A stretch of 31,404 bases of DNA from a virus, in the IMG/VR virus record IMGVR_UViG_3300049845_000024, positions 1-31,404 of that record; one strand, written 5' to 3'. Below, piece after piece: positions 8,607-17,338 of the stretch. A model generated the notes under the pieces. That model was given only the letters and a program-made list of their open reading frames with translations. It made no database searches and was not told the DNA's origin. The position numbers and the translations under genes are program-made. The first letter of the stretch is position 1. Each line of letters opens with the position of its first letter.

Positions 8607-11600
8607 TAGCCTGTCCTCTTATTGCAACTACATTTGACAATACTGGATTGTTGAAAGTAGCATAAAAAATATCTTCTAAACTATTATAAATGTTTGGAAC
8701 ATATCTATAATATATTGTACTGCCATAAATGTATCTATAAACATCTCCAGCACTTAAAGAGGCACTTAATGTTGGTTCGGTTGTCCATGAGTTTGCTAAA
8801 TTGAGCCATGATGCGGGGAACGTTTCTGTTAAAACTGGTTCAGTGTTTGGAGCTATAATAGTAGCAATTGATCCGTTAGAAATAGCACTAGTAAATGTTA
8901 TTATATTATTATTAATAGTATAATCAACTTCTGGGGTCTGAACGACACCATCTATAGATACTCTCAAGGCGGAAGAATTATTCAAATTATCTGCTCCAGA
9001 AATTGTAAACACGGTAGTAATACCGTTACCAACCAAAATAGAGGTTACAGGGTTAGATGCAGCACCCCCCCACAATGCACTATTATTAAGAACTGTAGTA
9101 TAGGTAGAGTCCCAATTAGCACTACTTGCTCTAACCTTTAAAGAAGCATAGGTATCATCCCCACCACCAGTCCCCCACGCTGAACTATTAGCAAGAACAG
9201 TAGTATAAGTAGATTGCCAGCCCACACTAAGGGTATTAACTGTAACATATGTAGAGTTCCAGCTTGCACTATTGGGAGCAACATCGGTATAAACATTTTC
9301 CCACCTGTTACTTAAATTGTAAACAGTAAGGTTAGTAGAATCCCAAGCACCACTTCTAGTGTTGGTTGTGCTGTAAGCACTATTCCAATTGGTACTTAAA
9401 GAGTTTACTGTATTATTAGTAGCATCCCATGCAGACATTCTTGCATAGGTGTTCTCCCAATTGTTACTAAGATTATAAACAGTAAGGTTTGTTGAATCCC
9501 ATACACCACTTCTAGTGTTGACAGTGTTATATGTGCTATTCCAGTTAGAACTTAAAGCGTTTACGGTATTGTTGGTGGAGTCCCATGCAGATAATCTAGC
9601 ATAAGCATTTTCCCATCCATTGCTCAAATTGTATACAGTAAGATTTGTGGAATCCCATGCACCACTTCTAGTATTAACAGTATTATAAGCACTCTGCCAG
9701 TTGCTACTAAAGCTGTTTACTGTGTTATTAGTAGAATCCCATGCCGACATTCTTACATAAGTATTTTCCCATCTGCTACTCAATGTATTAACGGTTACAT
9801 GAGTGGAGTTCCACTGTGTCGGATGCACATTATTCCATGTGCTTAGGGAAGAATTGTAAGATAAAATATCGCCATTTGTTAGTGATGAGAGGCTAACATC
9901 ATGAAGATATGATAGTCCTTCTCCCGTATCTACGTGAACCAATAAAATTCCTTGGGTGGCATGATTAGATACAACTTCTCCAATTCTTATACTATGATAT
10001 GGAGTAGATGGTTCTACATTTGTTAATGTTCCTGCACTAAGGGCAAGATATAATATGTCACCATCGGCAAATTGACTAAGATTTAAATCACGAACCAATC
10101 CGAAAGTGGTCACATAACCATTATTATTATTGCCAATATTTTGTGTTGTGACACCGATTGTTTTGTGTACTGCATCAAAGGAGTTGAGGTCTACCACATC
10201 AATCGTGGGTCTGTTTCCTTGTGCGCCATTAATATAAACTACTCTTCCATTTGGAATGTCCGCACCAGTCTTATTAACAACACGGACCCACATCTCTTGA
10301 CCAATCTGAAGTGCAACTCCTGCTTGATCGGCATATAAACTAAGGGTCTTATCATCCGAATCGTAGAATAACATCCCCTCTTCATATGTGGGAGCAGATG
10401 TAAGAGGATGAAAATGCATGTGATACACATGCATTGTGGATACAGGATTAGTATGTGTTCCAATTGTTGGGGTTTGAATTAAATTAGAAACACTTAAATT
10501 ACCAACGATTGTGGAATCTCCCGTTACAGTAAACCCAGACAATTCATATTGTTTGATGTCGATTACAGTAATATTTGCTGAAAGAGCATACAGATTGGTA
10601 ACAGATAGACTATTTGTTACCACCAAATCACCAACGATTGTTCCGCCTGATAGTCGAAGATAATCATTTAATCCCCAAGAATCCGAAAGATTATAAACCG
10701 TGAGGTTAGTGGAATCCCATGCTGACATTCTTGCATAGGTGTTATCCCAATTAGCAGAAGATGCTCTAACCTTTAGAGATGCATAGGTATCATCACTACT
10801 ACCTCCCCACGAAGCACTATTATTAAGAACTGTAGTATAAGTTGATTGCCAATCAGAACTCAATGCTCTAACTGTAGCATTAACATTTGCGTCACCACTA
10901 CCACCACCCCAACCAGAACTTAAATTAAGGACTGTAATGTATGTAGAATCCCAATTTGCAGATGATGCACGAATCTTTGTGGTTGCTGCTGTATCTCCAC
11001 TACCCCCTGCTATACCAAGATATTGTGATGCACTTATAGAACCAGTGATAACAAGATCACCTTCCATAAGACCACCATTAGCGAACTGTTTAGCATTTGT
11101 ACCACCACCAGATGAGTAGATGCTGACATATTTTCTAAGTCTTACCACTTCATCATCAATCTTAGTTTTGATCTTCTTATCAAAATCCTTAATGAGATCC
11201 TCCTCTTTGATGGACTTTGTTTCTCCCTTAGATTCAACGATGTATTCGATGCTCTTGATTCCATCTTTATAAGATTTAACTTCTTCCAGAAGGGCATCTC
11301 TCGTCTCCTGAATCTGATCGGCAATATATTTTCTAGTTTCTTCAGTAAGTTCTAAAGTCTTTTCTTCCAGATTTTTAAGTTCTTCTGTGTAGAAATCCTT
11401 AATCTTCTTTTCTGAACTATTGAGTTTATCATACAGTTCGATGTGTCCTTCAACAACCACATCTACTCTATTACCTAAATTTTTACTTACATCCTCAAAT
11501 CTAGTTCCGATAGTCTTTACCTTATTCCCAAAATCCTTTTCAATGTTATCAACTCTATCGATAACACTTTCCTTAATATCCTTAAGTTCTTCCGCGATCT

Positions 11601-12363
11601 TTGGAGTTAGGCTAGAGTATATACTCTGAACTAACTCATCCAATTTTTCTTTGATGATCTTCGATGAATTTCTTAAGTCTCTATCTAAATTTTCCTTTAG
11701 GGAGTTTGCGACATCTTCAATCTTATTATCAATAGTCTTATTAATCTCCTCAAACCTAGAGTCATTAATATTAATAACATCTTTCTTAATTTTATTTGAC
11801 AGATTAACAAATTCATTAACCAGATTCTCCTTGGCAGAATTTAATGTCTTCTTAAAGATTCTTACCTTTTCTGCCTTCTCTTCACGCAGAGCATCTAATT
11901 TATGCTGTTGCTCTAATTGAATCTGTTTAAGAGCTTCTTTCTTGGCTTTTTGAATCTGCTCAAGAACCACATCCTTATTATCAACAATGGGAAGAACGGG
12001 TTGTCTTTCCTCTTCTTCAACTTTTTTCAGACATTCATCCAAAATAGTTGTCTCTTCTTCGATTGTTATCTGTTCGTTGACAATTTCTACATCCCCATCA
12101 TAAGAATTGTTCTCATTGAAGATTATTGAAGGGGAACCCTTGGAAAGCACAAATGGGTAGTTTTTCTTAACTTTTCCATTATCAATGGGAACCAAAACTA
12201 CAGGTTTGCCCTCATATTCGGAAACTTTCTCCGCTAAATATTTGCCATTATTGAGTTCTATTTCGAAAACGTTAAAAAATACCTCTTCAAAATTCTTAAC
12301 TGTTAAAAAGTTAATGGGAGAAGTGGTATTAATTGGGGAAAACTTTTCTTCGAAAATTCTCAT
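8602..12363 (-). CDS. Giant tail fibre with coiled-coil shaft (1253 aa)
   Basis: Likely virion fibre with a clear domain order. Residues 1 to about 95 form a globular head beginning MRIFEEKF, possibly the particle attachment end. Residues 100-415 are a long charged coiled coil rich in E, K and I/L. Residues 420-560 carry beta segments (GDLVITGSISASQYLGIAGG) and the first block of Trp repeats. Residues 620-840 are a fibre module with EGMLFYDSDDKTLSLYAD and QEMWVRVVNKTGADIPNG. Residues 845-1105 are the second Trp-repeat block, with the same 14-residue period as the 1222-aa fibre. The rest is a beta-rich tip starting SILVGNGITTVFTISG. It shares near-identical DNA with the 1222-aa gene. The hexamer TAAATA sits 6 bases before the ATG. 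Fibre function is inferred from architecture; the receptor is unknown. Confidence 0.75.
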   Translation of the reverse strand: MRIFEEKFSPINTTSPINFLTVKNFEEVFFNVFEIELNNGKYLAEKVSEYEGKPVVLVPIDNGKVKKNYPFVLSKGSPSIIFNENNSYDGDVEIVNEQITIEEETTILDECLKKVEEEERQPVLPIVDNKDVVLEQIQKAKKEALKQIQLEQQHKLDALREEKAEKVRIFKKTLNSAKENLVNEFVNLSNKIKKDVININDSRFEEINKTIDNKIEDVANSLKENLDRDLRNSSKIIKEKLDELVQSIYSSLTPKIAEELKDIKESVIDRVDNIEKDFGNKVKTIGTRFEDVSKNLGNRVDVVVEGHIELYDKLNSSEKKIKDFYTEELKNLEEKTLELTEETRKYIADQIQETRDALLEEVKSYKDGIKSIEYIVESKGETKSIKEEDLIKDFDKKIKTKIDDEVVRLRKYVSIYSSGGGTNAKQFANGGLMEGDLVITGSISASQYLGIAGGSGDTAATTKIRASSANWDSTYITVLNLSSGWGGGSGDANVNATVRALSSDWQSTYTTVLNNSASWGGSSDDTYASLKVRASSANWDNTYARMSAWDSTNLTVYNLSDSWGLNDYLRLSGGTIVGDLVVTNSLSVTNLYALSANITVIDIKQYELSGFTVTGDSTIVGNLSVSNLIQTPTIGTHTNPVSTMHVYHMHFHPLTSAPTYEEGMLFYDSDDKTLSLYADQAGVALQIGQEMWVRVVNKTGADIPNGRVVYINGAQGNRPTIDVVDLNSFDAVHKTIGVTTQNIGNNNNGYVTTFGLVRDLNLSQFADGDILYLALSAGTLTNVEPSTPYHSIRIGEVVSNHATQGILLVHVDTGEGLSYLHDVSLSSLTNGDILSYNSSLSTWNNVHPTQWNSTHVTVNTLSSRWENTYVRMSAWDSTNNTVNSFSSNWQSAYNTVNTRSGAWDSTNLTVYNLSNGWENAYARLSAWDSTNNTVNALSSNWNSTYNTVNTRSGVWDSTNLTVYNLSNNWENTYARMSAWDATNNTVNSLSTNWNSAYSTTNTRSGAWDSTNLTVYNLSNRWENVYTDVAPNSASWNSTYVTVNTLSVGWQSTYTTVLANSSAWGTGGGDDTYASLKVRASSANWDSTYTTVLNNSALWGGAASNPVTSILVGNGITTVFTISGADNLNNSSALRVSIDGVVQTPEVDYTINNNIITFTSAISNGSIATIIAPNTEPVLTETFPASWLNLANSWTTEPTLSASLSAGDVYRYIYGSTIYYRYVPNIYNSLEDIFYATFNNPVLSNVVAIRGQAI
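9060..9830 (-). repeat. Trp-repeat array, second block (1253-aa fibre)
   Basis: Same 42-base unit as in the 1222-aa gene, with units such as TRSGAWDSTNLTVYNLS and ARMSAWDSTNNTVNS. The stretch 9618-9672 matches 1101-1155 with one mismatch in 55 bases. Boundaries are approximate. Confidence 0.85.
10680..10980 (-). repeat. Trp-repeat array, first block (1253-aa fibre)
   Basis: Short block of the same repeat, with units RASSANWDSTYITVLNLS, ALSSDWQSTYTTVLNNS and ARMSAWDSTNLTVYNLS, partly interrupted by Gly-rich linkers (GGGSGD). Boundaries are approximate. Confidence 0.75.
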
Positions 12364-12369
12364 TTATCT

Positions 12370-12375
12370 TATTTA
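12370..12375 (-). promoter_or_regulatory. TAAATA box 6 bases before fibre ATG
   Basis: Minus strand TAAATA-AGATAA-ATG for the 1253-aa fibre gene, in a gap of 9 bases. One of six such boxes at 5 or 6 bases from a start codon. Confidence 0.45.
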
Positions 12376-12882
12376 CCCCCAAGATTCACAAGTCAACGAA
12401 GAATAGGCATCATATTTGTGTCTTGGGAAGAATTTAGTTCCCAATCTTACCCCAAAATAGTATATTGCTCTCAACGGAAATTTGCTAAGTTTAAGTATTT
12501 CTTTGAAAATGTGATCGATTTGATCCCTTTTTAATGGAAAGTGTTGTGTTTTATGGAATTGTAGAAGTATATCATGAACTAATGAGGCGAAAATTGTTTT
12601 CTCAAAATCCGGGGTTCCCCACCAGATTCCGAACCATATTTTGGGAGAACAACCGTTCCAAGCATATCCCTTTTTAATAGTTATAATGTTGTCAAAAATC
12701 ATCATCCAACATTTACCCTTAGAGTCTAAAAAGTAATAATGTTTATTGTCTGTAAACAGGGGAGATTTAAACTTAACTCTGATGGTCCTATTGGTAGCAT
12801 AACGATACCTATTTCCAGATTTTTCTGGATCTAACTCACAAAAATCTATACCTTTTTCGAATTTTGGTAGTCTTGATATCAT
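12373..12882 (-). CDS. DUF1353-like phage protein (169 aa)
   Basis: Small protein resembling the DUF1353 family, which is common in tailed phages near structural genes and has no settled function. The supporting features are a Trp/Gly segment YAWNGCSP (residues 73-80), then IWFGIWWGTPDF, and a VHD motif at residues 102-104 inside a helix, matching the family pattern of a WNG-type loop followed by a conserved His-Asp. The length is ordinary for the family. The start codon overlaps the stop of the upstream neck-like gene by one base (TAATG), and the fibre gene starts 9 bases after its stop, so it belongs to the structural transcription unit. The conserved His-Asp hints at a catalytic or metal site, but no reaction can be named. 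Confidence 0.5.
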   Translation of the reverse strand: MISRLPKFEKGIDFCELDPEKSGNRYRYATNRTIRVKFKSPLFTDNKHYYFLDSKGKCWMMIFDNIITIKKGYAWNGCSPKIWFGIWWGTPDFEKTIFASLVHDILLQFHKTQHFPLKRDQIDHIFKEILKLSKFPLRAIYYFGVRLGTKFFPRHKYDAYSSLTCESWG

Positions 12883-14027
12883 TATCTTACAAACATCATT
12901 ATTGGTTCCACATCACCATAACCACCTTCAATTAATCTTGTTTCAAGGGCTTCTTTTTCTGCAAGACCTTCCTGTAGAATTGGTTCACCATTTAAGGTTC
13001 CTCCTCCAAGAAGTGTAGTTCCCGTGATCTTAGTCAGGATTCTTCCCCACATCACTTTAGCTAGGGCTACAGAGTATTCAAGCACCCACTTTTCCTTAAT
13101 AATGTCTCTTAGTGGTCTTTCAACATAACACTCCAATACTCCCACAAAATGATGGGTATCGGTAGGTTGGGGGTAAAATTTTAGATATTGTGTCCTATTA
13201 TCGAAATGTATATCTCGTCTAATTGCTAGGAGTTTTTCTCTAGTATTTTGCCAATCTTTGACAACATGCCATGAAAGAAGGTCAAATCCGAAGTTGCCCA
13301 TTGCGTAGCTATAGAAGGTCTGTTGGGCCAATGTCTGTTCCAATGAGAACAAACTATTGATACCTGAACTGGTTCCTTCTTGAAAGTCGATAACATCAAC
13401 AACCTTACGATAATCCATAATATCATAGTCAAATGCGTTATTAAACTTAGTAACACCTGTCTGTGGTTGACATTGAATTGTGAAGTTTTGTTTGGCAACT
13501 GTTCTAAAGACAGCAGATAATCCAGCATCAAATGTTGTTAGGGATGCATAAGATGATTTATCAAGAATCTGCATTGCGGTAATTCCCTCTGTGGGAATAG
13601 ATGCAGATAATGCAGAAGATCCTAAGAAGTAACTGTAGGATAGGTCTGATAGTAAAATATATTTTGTATCAATCAAATCAACTTCAAAGTCTGGACTTGA
13701 GTGGGTAGAAGCTTCAAGTTTTTCAGCAAGGGTAAATCCAGTATTTACCGCAGTGAATAAGTGATCCAATCTAATCCCCCTATCAGTCTCATAGATGTCA
13801 GAATCAAACACCAAATACTCTTTTGTATATCCAGCATACTTTGTAAAGAACTCACATGACATTGCAATAGCATCGTAAAGTTGGTCTGGATGGAGTTCCA
13901 CATTAACCATAGGATGACCCAACATTCGTAATACTCTAGCCCCTAACTCTTGAAAACATTGAATTTTTGAATTCAAGTTAGTGGACATAAATGCCGTAAT
14001 CGGGGTAATTGTGCAAAGCTCTGACAT
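12882..14027 (-). CDS. Neck / head-tail connector-like structural protein (381 aa)
   Basis: Probable virion connector. The N-terminal part reads ELGARVLRMLGHPMVNVELHPDQLYDAIA and then a helix with an aromatic tail. This layout, with a beta strand NVEL followed by a D-Q-L-x-D-A helix, is the one I recall for gp13-like neck proteins of marine T4-like phages. The remaining 250 residues are mixed and not diagnostic. Position next to the portal supports a head-tail interface role. Start choice is uncertain: ATG at 14027 gives the listed protein, but an in-frame ATG at 13988 gives a start (MSTNLNSKIQ) just before the recognisable domain. A TAAATA box lies 11 bases before the 14027 start. It could instead be another minor virion protein. 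Confidence 0.45.
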   Translation of the reverse strand: MSELCTITPITAFMSTNLNSKIQCFQELGARVLRMLGHPMVNVELHPDQLYDAIAMSCEFFTKYAGYTKEYLVFDSDIYETDRGIRLDHLFTAVNTGFTLAEKLEASTHSSPDFEVDLIDTKYILLSDLSYSYFLGSSALSASIPTEGITAMQILDKSSYASLTTFDAGLSAVFRTVAKQNFTIQCQPQTGVTKFNNAFDYDIMDYRKVVDVIDFQEGTSSGINSLFSLEQTLAQQTFYSYAMGNFGFDLLSWHVVKDWQNTREKLLAIRRDIHFDNRTQYLKFYPQPTDTHHFVGVLECYVERPLRDIIKEKWVLEYSVALAKVMWGRILTKITGTTLLGGGTLNGEPILQEGLAEKEALETRLIEGGYGDVEPIMMFVR

Positions 14028-14038
14028 AATACTAAAAT

Positions 14039-14044
14039 TATTTA
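14039..14044 (-). promoter_or_regulatory. TAAATA box, 11 bases before neck-like ATG
   Basis: Minus strand ACTAAATA in the 48-base gap between divergent genes; pairs with the plus-strand box at 14055-14060. Confidence 0.35.
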
Positions 14045-14054
14045 GTCTATTGGT

Positions 14055-14060
14055 TAAATA
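14055..14060 (+). promoter_or_regulatory. TAAATA box, 15 bases before the 98-aa gene
   Basis: Plus strand GTTAAATA followed by tatctgtaag and the ATG at 14076; candidate promoter for the isolated plus-strand gene. Confidence 0.35.
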
Positions 14061-14075
14061 TATCTGTAAGTAGTT

Positions 14076-14372
14076 ATGAGTTTGACAACCAACGCAGGAA
14101 CACAGTACTACGGAATATCTTGTAATGTTCCGTCGGCCTCTGGTATTAATATTAATAGCAATGCTGGTACTAGGTATTATTACCTATCGACAAATGACTA
14201 TATTTTATGGGGGCAGGAAAATGCCATGTCACACCCAACAACCAACATATCAACACAGTATCGTTTCTTACAATGTGATGTTTTAAGCGAATCAGGTCTT
14301 AATTTGACAACCAACGCAGGAACGAAGTATTACTATAATTCGGCGTTTAACTGTGTAAGTTTTTGTGATTAA
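14076..14372 (+). CDS. Small plus-strand protein with four internal repeats (98 aa)
   Basis: I do not recognise this protein. It is the only plus-strand gene inside the minus-strand structural block, filling a hole between the neck-like and portal genes. It contains four degenerate repeats of about 24 residues with a core like TTNAGTQYY, NSNAGTRYY, TTNISTQYR and TTNAGTKYY, each followed by a segment often containing Cys (Cys residues near positions 16, 67, 93 and 97). A perfect 21-base direct repeat encodes the first and last cores. The alternating polar/aromatic pattern suggests beta strands. In-frame preservation of the repeats argues that it is translated. Its stop abuts the portal stop with no gap, so the two transcripts converge. 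A TAAATA box lies 15 bases upstream. It may be a late-acquired (moron-like) gene or a small decoration protein. Confidence 0.55.
   Translation: MSLTTNAGTQYYGISCNVPSASGININSNAGTRYYYLSTNDYILWGQENAMSHPTTNISTQYRFLQCDVLSESGLNLTTNAGTKYYYNSAFNCVSFCD
14081..14323 (+). repeat. Perfect 21-base direct repeat inside the 98-aa gene
   Basis: Identical copies at 14081-14101 and 14303-14323 (starting tttgacaacc, ending gcaggaac), both in the same frame and encoding LTTNAGT. Exact identity over 21 bases suggests recent duplication or recombination within the gene. Confidence 0.85.
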
Positions 14373-16211
14373 TTAGGCAGGTTGTTCTGGGGGAACAATC
14401 GGAGCTTCAGGGGCTACGCCAGCATTAGGTGGTGGATTTTGTTCCACCCCAACACCCTCTGTAGCGTCTCCTGCACCGAATTCAGGAGGAAGGCCACCAC
14501 TTGAAGGGACTCCACCGCCAGCACCACCGCCAAGACCACCCATGTCTCCCGCAGCACCAGCAGCACCAGCATTTGCTTGGGCAATGATTTGTTCTTTCCA
14601 GTTAGGACCAAGTGCCATGATCTGTTGAAGTTCCCACTCCAATTCAGCGTCTTTGCGTCTTAATTCTCTATCGGCAAGAATATCTTTATCCTTCCAACCC
14701 ATAACCTTTTTCTTAGCATATGTATCAGAAACCTTCTGAGTAGACATTAAATTGTTATAAGCATTAACCTTAAGCTCAAGCTTTTGGTTGTTTCTCATAT
14801 CATAGAAGTTGGATGGGGGATTGAACTGAACAATAATATTTTGTTCAGTCAAATCATACTCATCGAACATTCTGCGAAGTTTAAGGTGAGTTATAAATCC
14901 TCTCTTAAGACCAGCAGCAAACTTTTTCTGCTGTCTCATAATCATGGTAGCAAACTTCAACTCTTCTCTTAGAATGTCGGTTCCGTCCCTATAAGAATCT
15001 TCTGGGTCTAATCTTGATGTTGGAACATTTAATGATCTATAAAGTTTCTTAATAAAGAACATTAAATCATGAAGTTCTCCAAGACCCGGAGTTCCCCCGA
15101 TTTCATCAACAGTAGTGGGTTCTTGTCCTTGTCTCTTGGCAAACCAGTAGGAGTCAAGAGTTGATTGGGGGCTATACTTTTTGACAATATCACCCTGATC
15201 GGCATCAAAGGTCTTAGTAGACCAGTATTGAGCCTGTAGCTTTCTCAGATAAGCTTCCGCTTGGGGAACAGGCAAACTACCCACATCAACATTGAATACG
15301 AATCTAAGGGGAGCATGAACCATTCTGTGAATAACCACAGCATCCTCAATCATGGACAATTGGCGATAAGCTCTTCTACAATTTTCGATGAAGGGAATGA
15401 CAAATTCCTTGGTATCGTTATAAGAAGCATTGTTTACATAAACCACTTGATTTTCTTCAAATGGAATGGGTTCATACTTAATAACTCTTTTTGGATCGTT
15501 TTGGTCAAAGATTGGCTTATTATAAATAAACCCTTTAACAATCATGTTTTGAATATTGGAATAAACTGGATCAATTAAGTCCGCAGGAATATTAATAATA
15601 CCAAGAACACCCTCATTGGTATACTCTTCATGAATAATTTGTTCAAAGAATAATTCCCCTTCTGTCAAAAATTGTCTAAAATATTGCCACCCGTTATCCT
15701 CAAAATTATAATGTTCAACATACTTATACCACTCTTCTTCAATCTCCCTTTTCTTGTCAGACTCTAATGTGGTGTTCTTAAATTTTAAAAGAGCAACCTC
15801 ACCATTCTCATCCACATTAATAGTCTCATCACAGATTTCGTCTAGGGCATTGGCAATTTCCGAGAATGCTGCCATCGTTCTATAGTCCCTAAGTCTTCCG
15901 GGCTTGTCCTCAGAAGCTGTGGCATACATAACATCACCGAAGGTCTTGTCTCTCTCAATGGCAGAGAATGCGGTGTTGTTATATGGGTTACTTAAAGTTA
16001 TAGAGTTCTTAGCTAGTGCTTCAGGTCTACGCATTCCCACCTTTTGGAAATACTTATACTTGGTATTTTTGGCCTCATCAGAGTCTAAAACACTGTAATT
16101 ATAAGGAATACGTTCCTTTAAGTATGATTTCATTGTTCTATCATACATTCCCGATTTACCATCGCCTGTGGTATTAGCCCTGTTTGCGGGATTATTTATT
16201 ATACCTGCCAT
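14373..16211 (-). CDS. gp20: Portal protein, T4 gp20-like (612 aa)
   Basis: Forms the dodecameric DNA gateway at the capsid vertex, joined to the neck. Recognisable gp20-type signatures are ALDEICDE near the N-terminus, the segment VHAPLRFVFNVDVGSLP, then DSYWFAKRQGQEPTTVDEIGG with GLGELHDLMFFIKKLYRSLNVP shortly after, and RDGTDILREELKF. It is somewhat longer than T4 gp20 because of a C-terminal tail of about 70 residues rich in Gly, Pro and Ala. I place the start at the ATG at 16211 (MAGIINNPANR); a TTG at 16226 would add five residues. TAAATA occurs 5 bases before the ATG. The gp15-like gene ends 21 bases upstream. No prohead protease or scaffold gene follows it here, unlike the T4 order. 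Confidence 0.9.
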   Translation of the reverse strand: MAGIINNPANRANTTGDGKSGMYDRTMKSYLKERIPYNYSVLDSDEAKNTKYKYFQKVGMRRPEALAKNSITLSNPYNNTAFSAIERDKTFGDVMYATASEDKPGRLRDYRTMAAFSEIANALDEICDETINVDENGEVALLKFKNTTLESDKKREIEEEWYKYVEHYNFEDNGWQYFRQFLTEGELFFEQIIHEEYTNEGVLGIINIPADLIDPVYSNIQNMIVKGFIYNKPIFDQNDPKRVIKYEPIPFEENQVVYVNNASYNDTKEFVIPFIENCRRAYRQLSMIEDAVVIHRMVHAPLRFVFNVDVGSLPVPQAEAYLRKLQAQYWSTKTFDADQGDIVKKYSPQSTLDSYWFAKRQGQEPTTVDEIGGTPGLGELHDLMFFIKKLYRSLNVPTSRLDPEDSYRDGTDILREELKFATMIMRQQKKFAAGLKRGFITHLKLRRMFDEYDLTEQNIIVQFNPPSNFYDMRNNQKLELKVNAYNNLMSTQKVSDTYAKKKVMGWKDKDILADRELRRKDAELEWELQQIMALGPNWKEQIIAQANAGAAGAAGDMGGLGGGAGGGVPSSGGLPPEFGAGDATEGVGVEQNPPPNAGVAPEAPIVPPEQPA

Positions 16212-16216
16212 TACTA

Positions 16217-16222
16217 TATTTA
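16217..16222 (-). promoter_or_regulatory. TAAATA box 5 bases before portal ATG
   Basis: Minus strand TAAATA-TAGTA-ATG, in the 21-base gap after the gp15-like gene. It also supports the ATG at 16211 over the TTG at 16226, because the box would lie downstream of the TTG. Confidence 0.45.
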
Positions 16223-16232
16223 GCAATCTTTA

Positions 16233-17333
16233 TCAAATAACAAGTACCTGTTGCTCTATTTTCGCCCATCCTGCACTATTGGCGGTAACAAATGTGAAGT
16301 TACCTGCTGATAAGTAGTCATATTTCATTGTTATAACGGCAATATTGTCATTATATGTAGAAACCATTGAACTTGGAATTTTATATGCAGAAATAATTGG
16401 GGATCTTGCGGTTGTAACCTGTTCAAGATCCACAGGAATCACCCTCTCACCACTCAGATACCAAATATTATTAAATCCATATCTTTTACCATAGAATGTA
16501 AATGTATGGTCTTGTTGGTCTGATATAGTGGTATCGGAAACCACAGGAACTCCCTTATAGAAGAAATTGGTGAATTCTGGCATTGCAGACACCGAAATTA
16601 TCTCCATGTTGCCAGATAGATAGGCGAAGTTGGATAGGGCTGAAAGAGACTGATAAGACTCGTAACCACTTATAGTTGATCCCGAAGAAAGAGTAATGAA
16701 GTTATTATTAATAACATAGATGGGAGCAGCAGGTTCTTGTGCTGGGGGAAACAACCATCCCTTGAGATTGAAAGAGGTATTGCCGATAATTTTATACTTA
16801 TCACTTTTATCAATTTCTATGGGGGTTTCGTATTCCACAGAACCAGACCAAGTAACTTCTGTTCTTAACTCGTCCGTGAAATCCAAACCAAATTCGTCTG
16901 GAATCTTCCAAGAGATTATAAAGTATGGATTACACCAAGGAATGAAATTCGAAACAATCTGGTCAATGTCCTCTTTATACTTTGCGATAATGGACACATT
17001 AACATCCATCGTAATCGGAATGGGGGTAGGGATTTTTATAACAGAACCTCCCGCCCTTTTTGGACGAATTATCTGCTGATCCTTAAATTGAACTCTGGTA
17101 GGATCTCTTTTAACATTGGTCTGATCTATGGCAATGGCAGGTAGGGTAATATTCTTAGCCTGATTAACCATATCGAAGAGAACCCTGTTTTTGGGTCCAA
17201 GTATGTATCTAACACCAATCTTTTCCTTTGGAACGAAGTCTTTGGTATACCTGAACACAAAACACCCATCAAATGCAGCAACGAACTGTGCTAGGGTGTT
17301 GTATTGTTCTCTAAAGTATGAGTAGTCTTCCAC
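16233..17333 (-). CDS. gp15: Tail terminator / proximal sheath stabiliser, gp15-like (366 aa)
   Basis: Resembles T4 gp15, the hexameric protein that caps the tail tube and sheath and joins the tail to the neck. Matches to what I know of gp15 run in order: an N-terminal YSYFREQYNTLAQFVAAF (T4 has an equivalent FRRYATLMGDLF), LPAIAI, then PIPITMDVNVSIIAKYKEDIDQI followed by IPWCNPYF, and finally SFNLKGWLFPPA (T4 EVNGWMYPP). It is about 100 residues longer than T4 gp15, with the extra part C-terminal and beta-rich. The start appears to be GTG at 17333: the nearby ATG at 17337 is in another frame and soon hits a stop. TAAATA is 5 bases upstream. Head-tail joining fits its position directly before the portal gene. 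Recognised by residue pattern, not by a database search. Confidence 0.7.
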   Translation of the reverse strand: MEDYSYFREQYNTLAQFVAAFDGCFVFRYTKDFVPKEKIGVRYILGPKNRVLFDMVNQAKNITLPAIAIDQTNVKRDPTRVQFKDQQIIRPKRAGGSVIKIPTPIPITMDVNVSIIAKYKEDIDQIVSNFIPWCNPYFIISWKIPDEFGLDFTDELRTEVTWSGSVEYETPIEIDKSDKYKIIGNTSFNLKGWLFPPAQEPAAPIYVINNNFITLSSGSTISGYESYQSLSALSNFAYLSGNMEIISVSAMPEFTNFFYKGVPVVSDTTISDQQDHTFTFYGKRYGFNNIWYLSGERVIPVDLEQVTTARSPIISAYKIPSSMVSTYNDNIAVITMKYDYLSAGNFTFVTANSAGWAKIEQQVLVI

Positions 17334-17338
17334 ACATT

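Noticed and set aside
16720-17079. Plus-strand open frame of 119 codons opposite the gp15-like gene
   Set aside because: The minus frame aligns with a known family; the antisense frame has no motif or start signal.
17335-17337. ATG at 17337 as the start of the gp15-like gene
   Set aside because: It is in a different frame and meets a stop after eight codons; the in-frame GTG at 17333 is used instead.
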